Below, piece by piece: positions 48,501 to 56,357 of a stretch of 64,000 nt of DNA. Under the pieces are notes generated by a model. That model was not told the DNA's origin. It did not search any database and saw only the letters and a list, made by a program, of their open reading frames with translations. The first letter of the stretch is position 1. Each line of letters opens with the position of its first letter. Source of the DNA: Micromonospora andamanensis. GTDB lineage: Bacteria > Actinomycetota > Actinomycetes > Mycobacteriales > Micromonosporaceae. The stretch spans positions 62,001 to 126,000 of the forward strand of contig NZ_BOOZ01000007.1 of NCBI RefSeq assembly GCF_016863495.1, given 5' to 3'. The position numbers and the translations under genes are program-made.

Positions 48501-50668
48501 TCCAGCACCGCGCGAGCCCGGTTGACCGCGCCCAGGACCTCACCGACGCGCCGCAGGATGCCGGTGCGGACTGTCGCGTCGGCGATGTCCAGCCCACCGA
48601 CCACGTCGGTGATGGTCTGAAGTCCATCGGTACGGGCGGCCAACTCGTCGCGGACGGTGCCCGCCTCGGCCACGGTGCCGATCTCGGCGGCCTTCGTGGC
48701 GAGCCGTTCCACCTCCTGCTGGTATCCGCCGAACGCCTCGTCGCGGCGCAGGAACTCGACAGCCCGACGGCCGGCCGCCGCCAGTTCCTCGTCCAGCCGC
48801 CCGGCCAGCTCGTCGATCCGGTCGTGGTCGACGTACCGCAGCTCACGCAGCGAATCCAGGTGCCCGCGCGCCCGGCGCAGGCCACCGAGCTGGGCGACCC
48901 AGTCGTCGGCGGTCAGCGGCGCCTCGCCCCGGGCCCGCCGGGCCAGCGAGGCGATCTGCTCGGCGCTGGAGTCCAGCTCGGCGCGGGCCCGCTCGGTGAG
49001 CGTCCGGACCTTCTCGTGTTCCTCCAGCACCCCTGCGGCGGTGCGACGCAGGCCGTTCAGCGGCGTGGCCAGGTCACCGAGTTCGTCCTCGCCGAGCCAG
49101 TGGTAGTGGTCGACGATCCGGGCGCAGGCGGCGATGAGCGCCTCGTAGACCCCGGCGGTGGCGGTCCCGTCGACCATTCTGGCCGCCGAGAGGCAGTCCG
49201 AGATGCCGCGTACCAGGTCGGCGTTGCCGACCCGCTCCAGCGGTCCGGTGCCGGCCGGCTGCGCCGCCGCGTACGCGTCCGAGACGTACGGTGTCTGCCA
49301 GACCTGCATCGGGTGCACCCGGGTCGGTTCCTCGGACACCGCCCGGAACACCACGAACGTGCCGTCGTCGAACAGCGAGAAGCCGTGGCACGGGATCGGT
49401 GCGGAGACCTCCTTGCGGATCGCGTTGTACGGCAGCAGCAGGGTCCGGCCATCGGCTCGGGCATGGAAGACGTAGAGCACGTCCTCACCGTTGGGCGAGC
49501 GCACCACCCGCTCGAACTCCAGGTCGGCGACGTCGGTGTCGAACGTCCGGGTGACGCCGGTGGCCAGGTGGTACCCGCCCGGGAAGATGATGCCGTGGTC
49601 CTCGGGGAGCCGCTGGCAGGCGACGCCGATGCCGTCGAGCCGGACCACCTCCCGGGTGAGCGTGTTGAACACCAGGTGCCGCCACTGCGTCTCCTTGTAC
49701 GGCCGCAGCCGCAGCAGGATCAGCGGCCCCACCCGGGCCCAGTGCACGTCGGCGTCGGCGAGGCTCTGCAACGGCTCGTCCACCGGTTCGCTGTAGATGC
49801 CCTCGCCGACCTCGGTGTTGTTCTCCACCTTCACGGTGAGCGTGCCGCCGACCGTCTCCACGAAGACCTGACCGTCGATGGAGATGTGCGGATGCCGACC
49901 GAGGACGTGGTCCTCGCGGGTCGTCTCGGTCCACTCGAAGTCGTGCGAGGGCGGGAAGACGTGGTCCCGCTCACCTCGACTGTCCAGGTAGGTGGGTGTG
50001 CCGTCGACGTCGATCCGCCACCGCAGCACCCGGATGTCCTCGGTCCGCGGCCCGGTCTGGAACACCGCCAGCAGCCGGCCGTCGACCCGACGCAGTTGCA
50101 GCAGCCGGGCCTGCCGGTAGTAGCGGTACAGCTCACTGAAGTCCCTGACGAACTGCGGGTCGCGGAGCAGGCCGGGCAGCTCGTCGTGGCCCGCTTCGTC
50201 GAACCGGAACCCGCCCGCCGCCGCCCCATCGTCCCGACTCTCGCCGGGTTTCCCGGGCTTGCCGGGCTCCCGGGTGAACCGGTGCAGGGAGAAGACGTCG
50301 TCGACGGAGGTCTCCGGCTTCAACCCGATGAAGACGTTGTACCCGAACAGCATCAGCCCGCCCACCGAGACGATGTCCCGGGGTACGCAGTTGTGTTCGG
50401 TACGGATCCGCTCGGTGCTCAGCAGCCGCAGCTCGGTGCTGCCGAAGACCTCCAGCCGCCGGGCGTTGAGCGCCTCCGCCCGCCGGGCCAGTTCGCCAGC
50501 CTGGGTGGCGAGTCGCCGACGCAGCACCTCGTAGCTGCCGTCGTCCAGCCCGGGCCGGGTACCGGCGTCCGCCGCTGGCGGCCCGGTGGGGTCCGGTGCG
50601 GCCGGGGCCGGTCCGACGTCGCCGGGCGTACGCCCGACAGCGGCCGGACCGGCGGTCGGCTCACTCAC
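45578..50668 (-). CDS. very large AAA ATPase of the 'DNA repair ATPase' (DUF3686-type) family
   Basis: A 1696-residue protein. The N-terminal third (about 70-450) is beta-rich, with NARRLEVFGSTELRLLSTER and EHNCVPRDIVSVGGLMLFG as in DUF3686 proteins. The middle (about 530-900) is heptad-rich coiled coil. The C-terminal AAA domain has Walker A SPPGYGKTTLMEYVA near 1340 and Walker B NVLLYLDDIQH near 1404, with an AGNPYTESGKRFRVPDMLANR sensor/arginine region after it. The database label 'DNA repair' has, as far as I know, little experimental basis. The GTG start overlaps the flotillin stop by eight bases; with YqiJ this forms a membrane-linked operon. The first 40 residues are Pro/Gly/Ala-rich. 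Confidence 0.85.
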   Translation of the reverse strand: MSEPTAGPAAVGRTPGDVGPAPAAPDPTGPPAADAGTRPGLDDGSYEVLRRRLATQAGELARRAEALNARRLEVFGSTELRLLSTERIRTEHNCVPRDIVSVGGLMLFGYNVFIGLKPETSVDDVFSLHRFTREPGKPGKPGESRDDGAAAGGFRFDEAGHDELPGLLRDPQFVRDFSELYRYYRQARLLQLRRVDGRLLAVFQTGPRTEDIRVLRWRIDVDGTPTYLDSRGERDHVFPPSHDFEWTETTREDHVLGRHPHISIDGQVFVETVGGTLTVKVENNTEVGEGIYSEPVDEPLQSLADADVHWARVGPLILLRLRPYKETQWRHLVFNTLTREVVRLDGIGVACQRLPEDHGIIFPGGYHLATGVTRTFDTDVADLEFERVVRSPNGEDVLYVFHARADGRTLLLPYNAIRKEVSAPIPCHGFSLFDDGTFVVFRAVSEEPTRVHPMQVWQTPYVSDAYAAAQPAGTGPLERVGNADLVRGISDCLSAARMVDGTATAGVYEALIAACARIVDHYHWLGEDELGDLATPLNGLRRTAAGVLEEHEKVRTLTERARAELDSSAEQIASLARRARGEAPLTADDWVAQLGGLRRARGHLDSLRELRYVDHDRIDELAGRLDEELAAAGRRAVEFLRRDEAFGGYQQEVERLATKAAEIGTVAEAGTVRDELAARTDGLQTITDVVGGLDIADATVRTGILRRVGEVLGAVNRARAVLDKRRRELAAAEGRAGFAAEFALLGQAVTGALAAADTAERCDEQLGRLLLRVEELESRFGEFDDFLAELATRRTDIYEAFSSRKQALLDERARRADRLVASAERILVSVHRRAGTLGSLDEINTYFAADPMVDKLRTVVEELRTLGDAVRAEELDGRVRAARQEAGRGLRDRLDLYADGGETIRFGRHRFAVNTQPIDVAVVPAEGRMVVAVTGTDYRAPVRDEEFQQTRRFWDQLLVSESAQVYRSEYLATAILAAAEAGRDGLDLDALHAAAVDADGLRNLVRRVAESRYDEGYERGVHDHDAAEILRVLLRLHAGAGLLRYPPADRAAAQLFWRFATDEPTRLTWSARAASLARARARFGRPDGEDAADLLCGQLAEAIEMFLRDAGLPVPPAGTALAGEYLFAELAAPPVRFVTGSGARTLLDRFRRALGGPQSRSSREFDDDLRALGADLAGRHQLIEAWLTAFLATDEAGLSGYDLPEAVAVELCGPDLARENSAATMTETVGGLLGAHPRIEGSTLDVRLDETLARTRTFRAELVPAYRDYQRRRNELVEVERERLRLDEYRPKVMNAFVRNRLLDEVYLPLIGDNLARQLGATGDGKRVDQSGLLLLISPPGYGKTTLMEYVASRLGLVFVKVNGPALGTKVTSLDPAEAPDATARQEVEKISFALELGSNVLLYLDDIQHTNPELLQKFISLCDGQRRMEGVWEGRTRTYDLRGKRFAVCMAGNPYTESGKRFRVPDMLANRADVWNLGDVLSGREEVFALSYVENALTANPLLAPLSGRDRADLELLVRMARGDDTVRADQLSHPYQPVELEQVVSVLRKLLRVQQVVLANNQAYIASAAQSDDARTEPPFQLQGSYRNMNKLAERIVPVLTDEELEAVIDDHYLGEAQTLAAGAEANLLKLAELRGRLTPEQAARWAEVKEAFQRSRALGGAGDDPVDRAVGALGLLADRVGGVAAAIGRATER

Positions 50669-52682
50669 CGGCGCGCTGCCGTGGGCCGGCCAGGGCGGCG
50701 ACCGGGGTCTCCGCCACTCCGAGGCGCTGGGCGGCCTTCAGCAACTCCTGGAGCTTGCCCTTGTCCGCACCGCCGGAGCGCATCTGCTGCATCAGGAACG
50801 CCGACAGGGTGAGGTTCTGCACGTCCGCGCTGTCGATCGAGCCGACCATGCGGGCCAGGTCGTCGGTGAAGCTGGCGGTGCCGTCCAGCCACGGCTGGGT
50901 CAGGTTCTTCGCCACGTCGGAGTGGGCCACGAAACCGTCCACACTCTTGCCGTACGAGATCGAGCTGAGCAGCCTGTCGAAGAAGATGCTGTCGCCGCCG
51001 ACGATGTCGATGTTCGCCTTCTCCAGACCGGTGGCTACCAGCTTGGCCTGCGCCTCGGCGACCTGACGCTGGGTGTCCAGCCCGGCCAGCCGGACCTCCT
51101 TCTCCAGTTCCAGGCGCAGTCGGTACTCCTCGTGCTCCCGGGTCGCGTCGTCAAGCGCGGCCATCGCGGCGGCCTTCTCGGTGAGACCTTCGGCCTCGCC
51201 CTTCAGCTTCTCGCGCACCGCCTCGGCGGCAGCCACTGCCTTCTCCCGCTCGACCGCGGCCTCGGCCCGTCCGACCTTCTCAATCGCCTCGGCGCTGCGC
51301 TCCTGGACCTGCACGTCGGCCAGACCGGCCGCTGCCGCCTCGGCCTGGACACCTTCGGCCAGCCGGATCTTCGCGCGGGTGTCCAGCTCGGCGGCCTGCT
51401 GCCGGGCCTCGGCCAGCACCAGTTCCTCGCGGGCCTTGTGCTTCGCCGCCGCCTCGGCGGCCTCCGCCGCCTTGATGTCCTTGACCAGGCTTTCCTGTGC
51501 CTCGGCCTCGGCCTGGATGACGAGCGCCTGGCGGGTCCGCTCGGCCTCCTCGACCACCCGCAGTCGCTTGATGTTCTCCTCCTGCTCGGCCACGGTCTTC
51601 TCCACCGCGATCCGCTCCCGGATCACCTCGGCGATGGCCCGCTTCTCGGCCTCGACCTCCTTGTCCTTGGCGATCGTGCTCAGCTCGGTCTCCCGGTCCC
51701 GGCCGATCACCTCCAGCAGGCGGTCCTTCTCGATCCGCTCGGTCTCGATGGCGATGACCCGCTCGCGGTTCTTCTCGGCGACCGCGATCTCCCGGGCCCG
51801 GTTCTCGTGCTGGACGCCCAACTGCTCGTCGGTACGGATGTTCGCGGTCTCCGCCCGCAGCCGCTCCTCCGCGCGTACCCGGGTGACCTCGGCCTCCTCG
51901 CGCGCCCGTACCGTCTCGATCTCGCGGCGCTGCTTGGCCTCGGCGTCCGCCTGCCGGCGCTCCAGTTCCAGGATCGCCTCCCGGGCGTCGACGTTCTGCC
52001 GGGTGATCTCCTTCTCCTCGCTGCGGCGGAACTCGTTGGTCCGCACGTGCTCCAGGGCGGTCAGCTCGGTGATCTTCCGGATGCCCTGGGCGTCGAGGAT
52101 GTTCTTCGGGTCGAGCTGCGCCATCGGCGTCTGCTCCAGGAAGTCGATCGCCGCGTCCTCCAGGCTGTAGCCGTTGAGGTCGGTGCCGATCACCCGGATG
52201 ATCTGATCGCGGAACTCGTCGCGTTTGGTGTAGAGGTCGACGAAGTCGAGCTGCTTGCCGACCGTCTTGAGCGCCTCGGAGAACTTCGCGTTGAACAGCT
52301 CCTGGAGCGTCTCCCGGTCGCTGGCCCGGGCGGTGCCGATCGCCTGCGCCACCTTGATGACGTCCTCGACTGTCTTGTTCACCCGGACGAAGAAGGTGAT
52401 CCGGATGTCGGCGCGGATGTTGTCGCGACAGATCAGACCCTCGTTACCGGTCCGTTCGATGTCGATGGTCTTGACCGAGATGTCCATGATCTCGGCCTTG
52501 TGCAGCACGGGCAGCACGACCGCGCCGGTGAAGGTCACATCGACCCGCCGGACCTTGGAGACGATCAGGGCCTTGCCCTGCTCGACCTTGCGGAACAGTC
52601 GGCTGACCATGAACACCACGCCGAGCGCGACGAGCAGGACGACGGCGAGGAGTACACCTATACCAGTGGTGATGACATCCAT
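50661..52682 (-). CDS. flotillin (SPFH) family protein, YqiK-like
   Basis: A 673-residue flotillin. One N-terminal membrane helix (about 7-29, ITTGIGVLLAVVLLVALGVV) is followed by the SPFH domain (KVEQGKALIVSKVRRVDVTF, GNEGLICRDNIRADIRITFF) and by a very long Ala/Glu-rich coiled coil (about 210-560) that should drive oligomer assembly into ring- or cage-like membrane patches. The C-terminus has a globular tail (GGDSIFFDRLLSSISYGKSV). No clear ribosome-binding site is seen before the ATG. It follows YqiJ, as in E. coli yqiJ-yqiK, and is coupled to the large ATPase. Confidence 0.92.
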   Translation of the reverse strand: MDVITTGIGVLLAVVLLVALGVVFMVSRLFRKVEQGKALIVSKVRRVDVTFTGAVVLPVLHKAEIMDISVKTIDIERTGNEGLICRDNIRADIRITFFVRVNKTVEDVIKVAQAIGTARASDRETLQELFNAKFSEALKTVGKQLDFVDLYTKRDEFRDQIIRVIGTDLNGYSLEDAAIDFLEQTPMAQLDPKNILDAQGIRKITELTALEHVRTNEFRRSEEKEITRQNVDAREAILELERRQADAEAKQRREIETVRAREEAEVTRVRAEERLRAETANIRTDEQLGVQHENRAREIAVAEKNRERVIAIETERIEKDRLLEVIGRDRETELSTIAKDKEVEAEKRAIAEVIRERIAVEKTVAEQEENIKRLRVVEEAERTRQALVIQAEAEAQESLVKDIKAAEAAEAAAKHKAREELVLAEARQQAAELDTRAKIRLAEGVQAEAAAAGLADVQVQERSAEAIEKVGRAEAAVEREKAVAAAEAVREKLKGEAEGLTEKAAAMAALDDATREHEEYRLRLELEKEVRLAGLDTQRQVAEAQAKLVATGLEKANIDIVGGDSIFFDRLLSSISYGKSVDGFVAHSDVAKNLTQPWLDGTASFTDDLARMVGSIDSADVQNLTLSAFLMQQMRSGGADKGKLQELLKAAQRLGVAETPVAALAGPRQRAGE

Positions 52683-52823
52683 GGCTGGGGCGCGCGGGCG
52701 ATGACGACCGGCCGACGGGCCGGGCGGACGCCGCGCATCCTCCTTTCGGGGCGGCTCAGGGGCGGCATGGGGCGGACCGGCGGAAGGGGGTCGACCGGCT
52801 GCCCTCGACGGGTCGGGGGTGGG

Positions 52824-53456
52824 TTATTCGGGGATGTGTCTCATCGGGTCGAAGGCGGGTCCGGCGGGCATCACCCAGAAGAACTCGCCGTCGGTGTCGT
52901 AGTCGTAGATCAGCGCGGAGCTGCCGGCCGCCATCCGCTCGTCGCCCGGCTGCCGGATCTGCACCACCGCCGACGAACCATCGGCCGCGGTCACCTCGGC
53001 CTGGCCGAAGTCGGCGGTGACCGTACCGGTGCGTACGACGCAGAGGCGACCGACGAAGGAATGCCGGGTGGCGTCCGTCTCGGTCGGGAAAAGTCGACCC
53101 AGCGGGACCGCGATCAGGCGGGTCACCACCCAGGCGCAGACCGCGGCGGCCAGCAGGACGCCCACCGAGACGGCGATCCGGGTGCCGGAGCCGAGGCCGA
53201 GGCCGTCGAGCAGGGCGGTGCCGGCGAGGCTGACGAACCAGGCCACCGCCACGAGCAGGGAGAAGATGACGGCGCTCGGCACGCCACCCAGGCCGAGGCC
53301 GGCCAGTACGGTGCCCGGTACGCCGTCGACGTCGAGGTCGTCGCCGAGATCCAGCACGCCTGTCAATACCAGCAGCCAGTAACCGACGACGACAACCAGG
53401 AGGAAGCTGAACAGCACCGTCGGGAAGCTGAGCGCCGCGCCGAGAAAGTTGGTCAC
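52824..53456 (-). CDS. YqiJ-like membrane protein with C-terminal OB/NfeD-type domain
   Basis: A 210-residue protein with three hydrophobic segments (about 8-29, 47-70, 82-102) and a soluble C-terminal beta domain (FVGRLCVVRTGTVTADFGQA to IYDYDTDGEFFWVMP) resembling the NfeD/OB fold that partners with flotillins. The GTG opening VTNFLGAALSFPTVLFS has GGAGGAGG about six bases upstream; the longer frame lacks this. YqiJ and YqiK together are believed to form a membrane microdomain complex. It is the first gene of the operon. Confidence 0.84.
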   Translation of the reverse strand: MTNFLGAALSFPTVLFSFLLVVVVGYWLLVLTGVLDLGDDLDVDGVPGTVLAGLGLGGVPSAVIFSLLVAVAWFVSLAGTALLDGLGLGSGTRIAVSVGVLLAAAVCAWVVTRLIAVPLGRLFPTETDATRHSFVGRLCVVRTGTVTADFGQAEVTAADGSSAVVQIRQPGDERMAAGSSALIYDYDTDGEFFWVMPAGPAFDPMRHIPE

Positions 53457-53575
53457 CGCGTCCTCCTCCCCGTCCCGGTGGGTCCTGACCAGCCACCGGC
53501 ACGATGATCGTGACACGGGGTGTCAACGACCGGCGGTGGCCGATCGGCTGATCCAGGCGGCCTGACCGGTCAAGG

Positions 53576-54172
53576 TCAACGGAGATTGGCTTCGATGAGC
53601 GCGTCAAGCGTCGACGACCGGATTTCAGCCTCGGCCGCCGTGACCGCCATGAACCAGCTGCGCCCGTCCGGCGCCCAGGCCGAGAGGTACGCCGTGGAGG
53701 TGGCCGGTTCATCCGTGGCCAGCACCTCAGCGCGGGTCGACACGGTCACCTCACGGGGCGTACCGGGCAGGCCCAGCGGCGCCTCGAAGTCGAACACCAC
53801 CACCAGCCGGGCCACCGGGCCGGTCCCCTCGTACGCCGACCGGGTGCCCGTCGGCACCACCTCCGGCCGAGCCATCCGCAACACCGCCTCGGTGGCGTCG
53901 ACAGGTCGCAGATCGGGCGGCAGGCCCCGCAGCTCGGGCACGACCGGGCTGGCAGGTGGCCCGGCGACGGGAGGTGACGGTGTGCCGTGCCGGGCGGTCG
54001 CGGCCATGAAGACCGCCAACCCGACAACCGCGCACGAGGCGAGCGCGGCGGTGGTGGCCCGTACCTTCCGGCGGCGACGCAGGCGGGCCCGCACCGCCGG
54101 CACCGGGTCCCGGGCGGGCGGACCAGGGTCGGCGGTCCAGATCTCCCGCAGCGCGTCCCGGATGTCGGTCAT
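53576..54172 (-). CDS. membrane-anchored partner of the second ECF sigma factor
   Basis: A 198-residue single-pass protein: cytoplasmic N-terminus with DIRDALREIWTADPG and an Arg-rich stretch (RARLRRRRKVRATT), a membrane helix (about 42-58, ALASCAVVGLAVFMAAT), and an extracytoplasmic domain including RLVVVFDFEAPLGLPG and LSAWAPDGRSWFMAV. It overlaps the sigma gene by four bases. Same organisation as the pair at 42830-44174, though sequence similarity is slight by eye. Probably an anti-sigma or signal-sensing partner; it lacks a zinc anti-sigma motif. Confidence 0.72.
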   Translation of the reverse strand: MTDIRDALREIWTADPGPPARDPVPAVRARLRRRRKVRATTAALASCAVVGLAVFMAATARHGTPSPPVAGPPASPVVPELRGLPPDLRPVDATEAVLRMARPEVVPTGTRSAYEGTGPVARLVVVFDFEAPLGLPGTPREVTVSTRAEVLATDEPATSTAYLSAWAPDGRSWFMAVTAAEAEIRSSTLDALIEANLR

Positions 54173-54675
54173 CCCGCCACCTCCGATTCCGCGCGTACCC
54201 GGGTGGGCGGCAAACCGGCCCGTACGGTGCCGAGGGCGCGGTCGCGCAGCGATCGGACGGTCGCCGGTCGACGCCCGACCGCTGCCGCTATCGACTCGTC
54301 GTCCAGGTCGTCGAGATAGGTCATGACCAGCACCACCCGCTGCAACGGAGGAAGCCCGGCGAGCAGTCCGCGCAGTTGACTGTCGTCCTCCCGGCCCACC
54401 TCGCCGCCAGCCACCACCGGCGCGGTTGCCGCGACCTGCCGGGCCCGGCGGAGGATCGCCCGCAGCGGGCTCGTGTGCAGTCGGACCATCGTGACCTTGG
54501 CGTACCCGAGTGGGCCACGCCCGTCCAAGAGGCGATCCCAGGCGGTGGCCATCCGCACGTAGGTCTGCAGGAGGAGTTCCTCGGCGTGATCCGGATCGGC
54601 GGTGACCGCACGTGCGTACCGACGCAGCACCGGTGCGGAATCGCGTACGAACGTCTCGAACTCGTAAGCGTCCAT
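54169..54675 (-). CDS. ECF-type RNA polymerase sigma factor
   Basis: A 168-residue ECF sigma factor. Region 2 is FVRDSAPVLRRYARAVTADP with DHAEELLLQTYVRMATAWDR; region 4 is LPPLQRVVLVMTYLDDLDDE with the helix-turn-helix ESIAAAVGRRPATVRSLRDR. GAGGAGG is five bases before the ATG. It is translationally coupled to its membrane partner. The upstream 337-base region should contain its promoter. Confidence 0.88.
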   Translation of the reverse strand: MDAYEFETFVRDSAPVLRRYARAVTADPDHAEELLLQTYVRMATAWDRLLDGRGPLGYAKVTMVRLHTSPLRAILRRARQVAATAPVVAGGEVGREDDSQLRGLLAGLPPLQRVVLVMTYLDDLDDESIAAAVGRRPATVRSLRDRALGTVRAGLPPTRVRAESEVAG

Positions 54676-55012
54676 CCCACCTCCTCACCGGTAAATAACG
54701 CCACCACCGGTGCGCCGAGTTGCAGTGCCGCCCCCGCGGTTTCGCCGACGGGCGGTACGACTCGCGACAGTGCGGGGATGAGCACCATCAGTGCCGAGTC
54801 GACAGTCCTGGCGGTCTGCCTTCTCGACCTGGGCAGACGGTAGCAACGTTCAGGCCCGGTCCATCACCCCGAGAGGCATACGCGTCAATGTCGGCATGCG
54901 CCCCCTATGGCGCACAGCACGGCCACCCCGCCGAATCGTGGTGAAGCAACACCAAAGTGGACAGTCGGCCGGGGTGCCGCCAGCGGCCGGAGAGCGTCCC
55001 CCGTGGACCTGG
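54676..55012. other. 337-base intergenic region between the ECF sigma gene and purD
   Basis: It holds the sigma gene's promoter (minus strand) and the region following the purD stop. TTATTT at about 54695-54700 on the minus strand could be a -10. No terminator hairpin is obvious after purD and no credible gene is seen. Confidence 0.5.
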
Positions 55013-56263
55013 TCAGACGGGCAGGGCGATCTGGCCGTCGATCGCGGCGGCGGCGATGTCCCGCCGGTGATGCGAACCGGACAGGGTGATGCCGCGTACC
55101 ACCTGGTAGGCGGCGTCCCGGGCGGCGGCCAGGTCCGGGCCGGTGGCCGTACCGCAGAGGACCCGACCGCCAGCGGAGAGCAGGGCGCCGTCGGCGGCCC
55201 GGCGGGCGGTGCCGGCGTGGATCACGCCCGGCTGCTCCCCCCCGGTGATCACGTCACCGGTACGTGGACCGGCCGGATAGCCCTCGGCCGCGACCACCAC
55301 CGTCACGGCGGCACCGGAACGCCAGCGCAGCGGCGGATGGTCGGCCAGCGTGCCGGTGGCTGCGGCGTGCAGCAGCCCACCCAGCGGCGTCTCCAGCAGC
55401 GCGAGCACCACCTGGGTCTCGGGATCGCCGAAGCGGGCGTTGAACTCGATCACCCGAGGGCCGTCGGCGGTGATCGCCAGCCCGACGTAGAGCAGGCCGG
55501 AGAAGGGTGCACCCCGGCGGCGCATCTCGGTGAGCGTGGGGTGCACCACGTCACGCATGACCTCGTCCACCAGATCGGCAGGCGCCCACGGCAACGGCGC
55601 GTACGCCCCCATGCCGCCGGTGTTCGGACCGCTGTCGCCGTCACCGACCCGCTTGAAGTCCTGCGCCGGCAGCAAGGGCACCGCCGTCTCGCCGTCGGTC
55701 ACCACGAACAGCGAGACCTCGGGACCGGCGAGATACTCCTCGATCACCACCCGGCCGCACTCGCGCGCGTGCGCCTCGGCAGTGGCGCGATCGTCGGTGA
55801 CCACCACGCCCTTGCCGGCGGCGAGCCCGTCGTTCTTCACCACGTACGGCGGGTCGAACCGGTCCAGCGCGGCGGCCGTGCTCGCCTCGTCGGAGCAGGT
55901 GTACGCGCGTGCCGTGGGGACGCCTGCGGCGGTCATCACCTCCTTGGCGAAGGTCTTGGAGCCTTCCAGCCCGGCCGCCTCGGCCGACGGCCCGAAGACC
56001 GCGATGCCCTTGGCCCGGACCGCGTCGGCCACCCCGGCAACAAGCGGTGCCTCCGGCCCGACCACGACCAGGTCCGCGCCCACCTCGACGGCGAGCCCCG
56101 CCACCGCCACCGGATCGACCGGATCGACAGCCCGCAGCTCAGCCACCGCCGCGATCCCCGGATTACCGGGCGCCGCGATCAGCGCCTCAACGGACGGATC
56201 ATCGGCCAACCCCAGCGCGAGCGCATGCTCCCGCCCTCCACCACCAAGCAAAAGAACCCGCAC
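55013..56263 (-). CDS. purD: phosphoribosylamine-glycine ligase (GAR synthetase)
   Basis: Second step of IMP synthesis: phosphoribosylamine plus glycine plus ATP gives GAR. The 416-residue ATP-grasp enzyme starts VRVLLLGGGGREHALALGLA and contains VVVGPEAPLVAGVADAVRA, YVVKNDGLAAGKGVVV, FKRVGDGDSGPNTGGMGAYA and EFNARFGDPETQVVL. Length is normal. I chose the GTG because TAGGAT lies eight bases before it (leaderless) and the family starts there; a TTG three codons upstream overlaps that hexamer. A palindromic element (copy 2) begins about 20 bases upstream of the -10. Confidence 0.96.
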   Translation of the reverse strand: MRVLLLGGGGREHALALGLADDPSVEALIAAPGNPGIAAVAELRAVDPVDPVAVAGLAVEVGADLVVVGPEAPLVAGVADAVRAKGIAVFGPSAEAAGLEGSKTFAKEVMTAAGVPTARAYTCSDEASTAAALDRFDPPYVVKNDGLAAGKGVVVTDDRATAEAHARECGRVVIEEYLAGPEVSLFVVTDGETAVPLLPAQDFKRVGDGDSGPNTGGMGAYAPLPWAPADLVDEVMRDVVHPTLTEMRRRGAPFSGLLYVGLAITADGPRVIEFNARFGDPETQVVLALLETPLGGLLHAAATGTLADHPPLRWRSGAAVTVVVAAEGYPAGPRTGDVITGGEQPGVIHAGTARRAADGALLSAGGRVLCGTATGPDLAAARDAAYQVVRGITLSGSHHRRDIAAAAIDGQIALPV

Positions 56264-56297
56264 GCCGAGCAATCCTACCGACCCCCATTCTCAACCC

Positions 56298-56357
56298 CGT
56301 TGATCATGAAGTTATTGCTCCCGACACGCCGTAGGGCGGGCAACAACTTCATGATCG
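56298..56357. repeat. dispersed palindromic element, copy 2
   Basis: CGTTGATCATGAAGTTATTG and CAACAACTTCATGATC pair around a 23-base loop containing GACACGCCGTAGGGC. The 3' arm supplies the stop codon (TGA of the minus-strand AbiEi-like gene). The loop is nearly identical to copy 3 and in the same orientation, so copies 2 and 3 are direct repeats bracketing that gene. Confidence 0.85.

Noticed and set aside
45827..50812. 1661-codon plus-strand open frame
   Set aside because: Antisense shadow of the large ATPase. It lacks any domain pattern and is typical of high-GC genes.
50586..53507. 973-codon plus-strand open frame
   Set aside because: Shadow of the flotillin and YqiJ genes. The Leu/Asp/Gly-rich composition comes from the reverse complement of coiled-coil codons.
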